Positions 21,733 through 25,549 of a DNA stretch of 25,549 bases are shown here, piece by piece. The DNA is from Basidiobolus ranarum (taxonomy: Eukaryota; Basidiobolomycota; Basidiobolomycetes; Basidiobolales): positions 1-25,549 of the forward strand of contig JASJQH010007017.1 of NCBI GenBank assembly GCA_040143965.1, written 5' to 3'. A program made the translations under genes and the position numbers. Numbering within the stretch: position 1 is the first letter of the stretch; the number at the start of each line of letters is the position of its first letter. The notes under the pieces are model-generated. The model worked only from the letters and a program-made list of their open reading frames with translations, ran no database searches and was not told the origin of the DNA.

Positions 21733-23311
21733 ATGCCTGCCTTTGCCAAAGCTTCCCTAGATTTATCGAACCAAGGAAAAAGCCCCTTAACTATGGATCG
21801 CAACGACGAAGCCAGTTAGTATCATTTTTATACTGGGCTCTTGATATGCTTCAGTTGAGCTAAATTTTTGTATTTTACCAAAGTTTTTAGTCATCAGTAT
21901 TCCAGCGAATGCGAAAGGATGCTTTCACAATTCGTCGACTCATTAGATAGTTCTTTGGATAGTGATAGATTTTCGAAAGTACTTCACCGTACCGAGGAGC
22001 CTTATATCCATATTTTCCAGGATCCGAAAGTTAGTTATGGATACAAAGTAATTGCTCGTCTTGATTGTAAGCCAGAATTAGCGTTTGAATACATGCTAGA
22101 TGTAGAAAGGTGGAAGCAATGGGACGATCTTTGTGAAGGTGCTGAGATTATAGAAGCTGTAGACCCCGTTACTCGTTTTCAGTACATAAGAACCAAGCCC
22201 ATTTGGCCTATATCGGCTAGAGATGTTCTTCTATTTTCAACTATGAAGAAATTGGAGGATGGTAAATATATCATGGTTGGGAAGAGTATGGCCCATGAGA
22301 AATGTCCAACGAAAAAAGGAGTACTCCGCATGGACGTTGGTTTCTTGGGGATGTGTGTCTTTTCTGAGCCAGAAGATGATACCAAATGTAGAGTGGTGTT
22401 CGTTGCGGATGGAGATCCAAAGGGATGGGTGCCAAAGAACATAGTTAAATTTGGTATGTTTCCGTTTACTTTGAAGGTTGTTTGCCGAAAGATATCTAAT
22501 CTGTGTTATAGTTGCCACGAACGCTATGCCATTGTCTCTGCGTATGCTGAGCAATAATTTGGGATCGATGCCACCTATAGAGTACAATTTGGTTTCGGTA
22601 CTCAATTCTCTGGCTGAACATAAGCCCTCGACCCGCTCTCCTCTTCTTTCAAGCCTGCGTTCAAGTATCTTAAGGTTAAGCACCAAGTCACCGAACAACG
22701 CCAAGTCAAGAGTGTCCATAATCTCGTCTTTTCTGTTAAACAGCAGAAGTGGAAGCTACCATGGAAGTCATTCTTCAACTAGCATAAAGCCTCGAAGTGT
22801 ATCTACTTCGAGATTTACTAGAGGTGCTTCTGCACGACCTGGATCTCCCCCCTCGGCTCAAAGTGTATTGACTGAAAAAGCATTGCCTATCGTTAAACAA
22901 ACATCAACGCCTGAACCAAAGGAGATATTACCACCATCTCAAGAATCACATAACTACACCTCATCAGTAGATCAAATTCCCTCTCTCACCGACTCATCTT
23001 CTCTCACTTCCAAGTCTAAATCACTTAATCCTTCAGATTCAGACATGACAACCACTCTAACCTCTAGTACTACTTCACCTAACACCGAAGCCGAGTTGAA
23101 GACCAAACGCCGTCGAAGTCTCCTCGTTAACCCTAAACAAGTAACCGACAAATTATGCGGTAAACTTCGTCGAATGAAAACCCGTGTACGAAATGCTATG
23201 ACACATTCCAAGCCACCTCATGAAGAATTTAATGAAAAATCAACTACCCCAGTAATCACACAATATCCAAACAACTCCTCACCTGGTTTGAAAGTAGCAT
23301 GTGTTTCATAA
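21733..23311 (+). CDS. START-domain lipid-binding protein with a long disordered tail, three exons
   Basis: The model is 21733-21814, 21884-22453 and 22512-23311, giving 483 residues. Residues about 65-250 are a START domain, a fold with a hydrophobic pocket that binds and moves a single lipid or sterol: DPKVSYGYKVIARLDCKPEL, YMLDVERWKQWD, TRFQYIRTKPIWPISARDVL and GDPKGWVPKNIVKFVATNAM, resembling phosphatidylcholine-transfer-like members. There is no signal peptide, membrane segment or PH domain, so it is probably cytosolic. From about 265 on, the chain is Ser/Thr/Pro-rich low complexity with a basic patch (KTKRRRSLL, then KLCGKLRRMKTRVRNAM) that could touch acidic membranes. Intron 1 is ambiguous: 21815-21883 (GTTAGT donor) or 21819-21890 (GTATCATTTT donor) both keep the frame. 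Starting at 21868 instead would use intron sequence, so I prefer ATG 21733. The ligand is unknown. Confidence 0.85.
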
Positions 23312-23934
23312 ACGTTACCAAACCAGCAGCTCAATAATTCTGCGCTAATAGAAGCAGTACTCCACCAAACCTTTATCACTTTTATTACTCTCAAGCTCGC
23401 AACACTTCTTTAATTTCGAATTCAAAACGGAATCTTTTCTCTGTTATCGGATAATTAGTTTCATTCATCAACTCTCTTGTAGGACTGTTGTAAAATTAGA
23501 TGTAAGTTCAAGACTAGATATGTTGTACAATAGTATAGTACCAATATAAAATAACCTTGTTGTATTGTATTTTACTGTTCTCATGTTATGGTGAAGTATT
23601 TCCCTCTAGTAGGGTTAGAATTGAGTAATAGATGCATATCTCGTACTTGAGGAGCTGTATATGTTTTCTGGGAATTCAGATAGCAAGGGTTAGGGTTTTC
23701 TGAAAATAGCTATTTGAGTTTACTATCACCATCTGTATACTCTTAAATATTCCTTACTTTACATTCAATATGCCAAATTTTAGCAAATATCCAAAAGTTT
23801 GATGGGGATATGATTATGAAGCCATGGAACAATTAGGACATATATCTCTTAACTGAATTGGAACTCAAATATCAAAATATCTCAGAGAAGAGAAATCTCT
23901 TGGAATCACTAAATATAGACTAAACATGGATGAT
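23312..23934. other. START gene 3' region and spacer
   Basis: AT-rich 3' untranslated and spacer sequence with AATAAAA-like signals near 23545. A GGGTTAGGGTTTTC stretch at about 23688-23701 is a two-copy telomere-like motif. No gene recognised. Confidence 0.4.
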
Positions 23935-23939
23935 GTGCC

Positions 23940-24287
23940 TGTTAAAGTATTTGGGAGCCTGTTGGAAGTGGTTTGGAGAATTAGAGGAATTGGTGGTTTT
24001 CACTTATTGATTTATTGAGTATTCAGTTGACATTTATAGTTTTGTCAAGATGTAAACAAACTAACATGTAGAATATGTTAAGGAAGGTCCCAGGAACATG
24101 TGTGCAAAGTTTGGGGCTTCTAGCACAAGTTTGAAAAATCTATATATCTGAGAACTTCTAAGTTGGTAAAAATATTCTAAGTAAATTCCAATTGAGAATA
24201 ATTGATAATATCTTAGTGAATTATAAGATAACTAAGTACTAAGCTATATATGACTATATAGGTGTTTAGGCAATGCTAATTTCAACA
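23940..24287 (+). mobile_element. Solo LTR (copy B) of an LTR retrotransposon, 348 bp, with target-site duplication
   Basis: Begins TGTTAAAGTATTTGGGAG and ends GCTAATTTCAACA, the usual TG...CA ends with short inverted repeats. It is flanked on both sides by the 5-bp duplication GTGCC (23935-23939 and 24288-24292), so the ends are exact. No internal region is attached, as expected after recombination between the two LTRs of a full element. The nearby integrase piece suggests a Ty3/Gypsy family. Divergence from the other copies suggests an old insertion. Confidence 0.88.
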
Positions 24288-24379
24288 GTGCCAACATTAC
24301 ATATATCTATTATGATAATTCAAATCATCAAAGTAAACCCAAATAAACTCTAGCTAATTTGTTACAGTAGTAGTGTATA

Positions 24380-24515
24380 TGTTGAAGTATTTTGGGAGCA
24401 AGTGATTTGGAGAACCAGAGGAATTGGTAACTTTTACTTACTAATTTATTGAGTGTAAGTTGACATTTGTACTTTTTTCAGCAAGTAAATAAACTAATGT
24501 GTAGAGTAGAAAATT
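24380..24515 (+). mobile_element. LTR fragment (copy C), 5' part only
   Basis: Matches the first 130 or so bases of the LTR at 23940-24287, starting TGTTGAAGTATTTTGGGAG, and stops where the next copy begins. It is a truncated fossil, more diverged than copy B. Confidence 0.75.
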
Positions 24516-24846
24516 TGTTAATGTATTTTGGGAGTTTATTGGAAGTGGTTTGGAGAATTGGTGTTATCACTTATTAAGTAGAAAGTTGACATTTATAGTC
24601 TTGTCAAGATGTAAGCAATAAACCATATATAATCTGTTAAGGAAGGTTCCAGAAACATGTGTGCAAAGTTTAAGGCTTCTAGCACAAATCTGAAAAATCT
24701 ATATATCTGAGAACTTCTAAGTTGGTAGAAATACTCAAAGTACATTTTGATTAAGAATGGTTGGTAATATCATAGTTCAATATAGAATAACTAAATACTA
24801 AGCTATAAATGACTATATAGGTGTTTAGGCCATGCTAATTTCAATA
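24516..24846 (+). mobile_element. LTR (copy D), nearly full length
   Basis: Aligns with copy B over its whole length in the same orientation. No matching target duplication flanks it, and an integrase-like fragment follows directly, so it may be the upstream LTR of a broken element or a product of rearrangement. Old and diverged. Confidence 0.78.
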
Positions 24847-24847
24847 G

Positions 24848-25118
24848 CATCCACCCCATTCTCTCTAATGTTTGGAAGATTGTTCAACTCTCTCCAGAAC
24901 TATCAGGATGTTTTATTCAAACCAATCAACACTGAAGACTTAACCAACTGACTTCAATTATTAATAGATAGAGTTTACTCTGGAGTCACCTCAAAAAGCA
25001 AAAATAGTCAACAGAAGATCATATCCAAGCAACCATCTATGCATATGAACACTAGGCTTCCTGAAGGCTCCTTTGTCATGACTCTAGATCCCACCTGCCA
25101 ATCCAAACTTGATCCCAA
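24848..25118 (+). mobile_element. Internal fragment of a Ty3/Gypsy-type retrotransposon (integrase C-terminal region)
   Basis: Short plus-strand coding-like stretches resemble the end of Ty3/Gypsy integrase: STPFSLMFGR, the segment after the catalytic core, and further on FVMTLDPT..SKLDPKY, as in the GPY/F module. The fragment is broken and only a small part of pol remains. It lies between LTR copies D and E. Confidence 0.65.
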
Positions 25119-25395
25119 GTACTTAGTTATGTTGTAATTCACTAAGCTATTATCCATTATTCTCAATTGGAATTTACTTAGAATATTTTTACCAACCTAG
25201 AAGTTCTCTGATATATAGATTTTTCAAACTTGTGCTAGAAGCCCCAAACCTTGCACACATGTTCCTGGGATCTTTCTTAACACATTCTACATGTTAGCTT
25301 GCTTACATCTTGACAAAACTATAAATCTGAGAACTTCTAGGTTGGTATAAATATTCTAAGTAAATTCCAATTGAGAATAATGGATAATATTGAAA
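25117..25395 (-). mobile_element. LTR fragment (copy E), inverted, with a second short piece facing the other way
   Basis: 25117-25326 matches the middle and 3' part of the LTR on the minus strand. From 25325 to about 25390 a further piece of the same LTR (CTGAGAACTTCTAGGTTGG onward) reads on the plus strand. The two form an inverted repeat of about 60 bases with a loop of some 110 bases. A rearranged fossil that ends about 20 bases from the tRNA-like gene. Confidence 0.7.
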
Positions 25396-25413
25396 TTATT
25401 TAGGGAGAAATAT

Positions 25414-25486
25414 TGGTCTGGCCAGGATTTGAACCTGGGGCCTCCTTCACTCTAGCAAGGTGCTCTAACCACTGAGCTACCAGTCC
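25414..25486 (-). tRNA. tRNA-like gene, possible anticodon AGA, probably a pseudogene or SINE head
   Basis: On the minus strand 73 bases fold as a standard type I cloverleaf. The acceptor stem is GGACTGG/CCAGACC with an A-A mismatch at the third pair. The D stem GCTC/GAGC is perfect, with a TAGCTCAGTGGTTAGAGCA A-box. The anticodon stem is CCTTG/GAAGG with its inner pair a G-G mismatch, around the loop CTAGAGT. The T arm CCAGG-TTCAAAT-CCTGG is perfect and holds the B-box. The anticodon would be AGA (Ser), but a serine tRNA should have a long variable arm and this one has five bases. Two stem mismatches and no run of four Ts within about 30 bases downstream argue against a working gene. It may be a decayed tRNA or the tRNA-derived head of a SINE. 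Confidence 0.65.
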
Positions 25487-25549
25487 TTGTATGCTATGCC
25501 TATATTGCTAGGGAACCTTAACCTAGTCTGTCAATGTATGGTACTTTGG

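Noticed and set aside
22179-22719. Minus-strand open frames of 87 and 160 codons opposite the START gene
   Set aside because: They lie antisense to a well-supported START domain and read as mirror frames.
1-25549. CRISPR array, operon or bacterial origin for the window
   Set aside because: No regularly spaced short repeats; genes are intron-bearing and separately promoted, as in a eukaryotic nucleus.

Overview
The window looks like nuclear DNA of an early-diverging (zygomycete-grade) filamentous fungus. The base composition is AT-rich. Nine of the ten protein genes I can model carry short introns of roughly 45-110 bases, and the gene set is fungal: a fungal-type CYP51, a RIT1 tRNA ribosyl-phosphate transferase, an RFX factor of the Crt1/Sak1 kind, and complex I NDUFS7, so the mitochondria respire. 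An ethylene-receptor-like membrane segment at the left edge points the same way, because such histidine kinases are known in early-diverging fungi and not in yeasts.

Layout. 1-205 (-): start of an ETR-like (hybrid?) histidine kinase that runs off the edge. 206-2361: no gene, with an old rearranged LTR near 1559-1858. 2362-3675 (-): a four-exon Cys-rich protein I do not recognise. 4769-6223 (-): an intronless, bacterial-type GH13_5 alpha-amylase, with a broken piece of a second amylase on the other strand at 6872-7050. 7221-9285 (-): RIT1, seven exons. 10408-12376 (+): CYP51 (ERG11), eight exons. 12742-13746 (-): NDUFS7, five exons. 14381-16067 (-): NMD3, four exons, divergent from MTR3 (16495-17613, +, six exons) across a 427-base shared promoter. 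17829-20149 (-): RFX transcription factor, ten exons. 21733-23311 (+): START-domain lipid-binding protein, three exons. 23935-25395: a cluster of broken LTR-retrotransposon pieces (solo LTR with a 5-bp target duplication, LTR fragments, integrase tail), ending next to a tRNA-like gene at 25414-25486.

The genes do not form one pathway. The clearest functional pair is NMD3 (60S subunit export) and MTR3 (exosome core), both in ribosome and RNA metabolism and both likely driven from the same promoter, which carries an AAACCCTAA telobox. RIT1 also acts in translation, on initiator tRNA. CYP51, NDUFS7, the amylase and the START protein are metabolic.

The most notable point is in the RFX gene. The reading frame through its DNA-binding domain is restored only by removing a 73-base intron that begins ATATCTTTTT and ends in AC, the signature of a minor-spliceosome (U12-type) AT-AC intron. 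Exon models were built by hand from splice motifs and frame; each multi-exon model sums to a whole number of codons, but none has been tested against RNA data.
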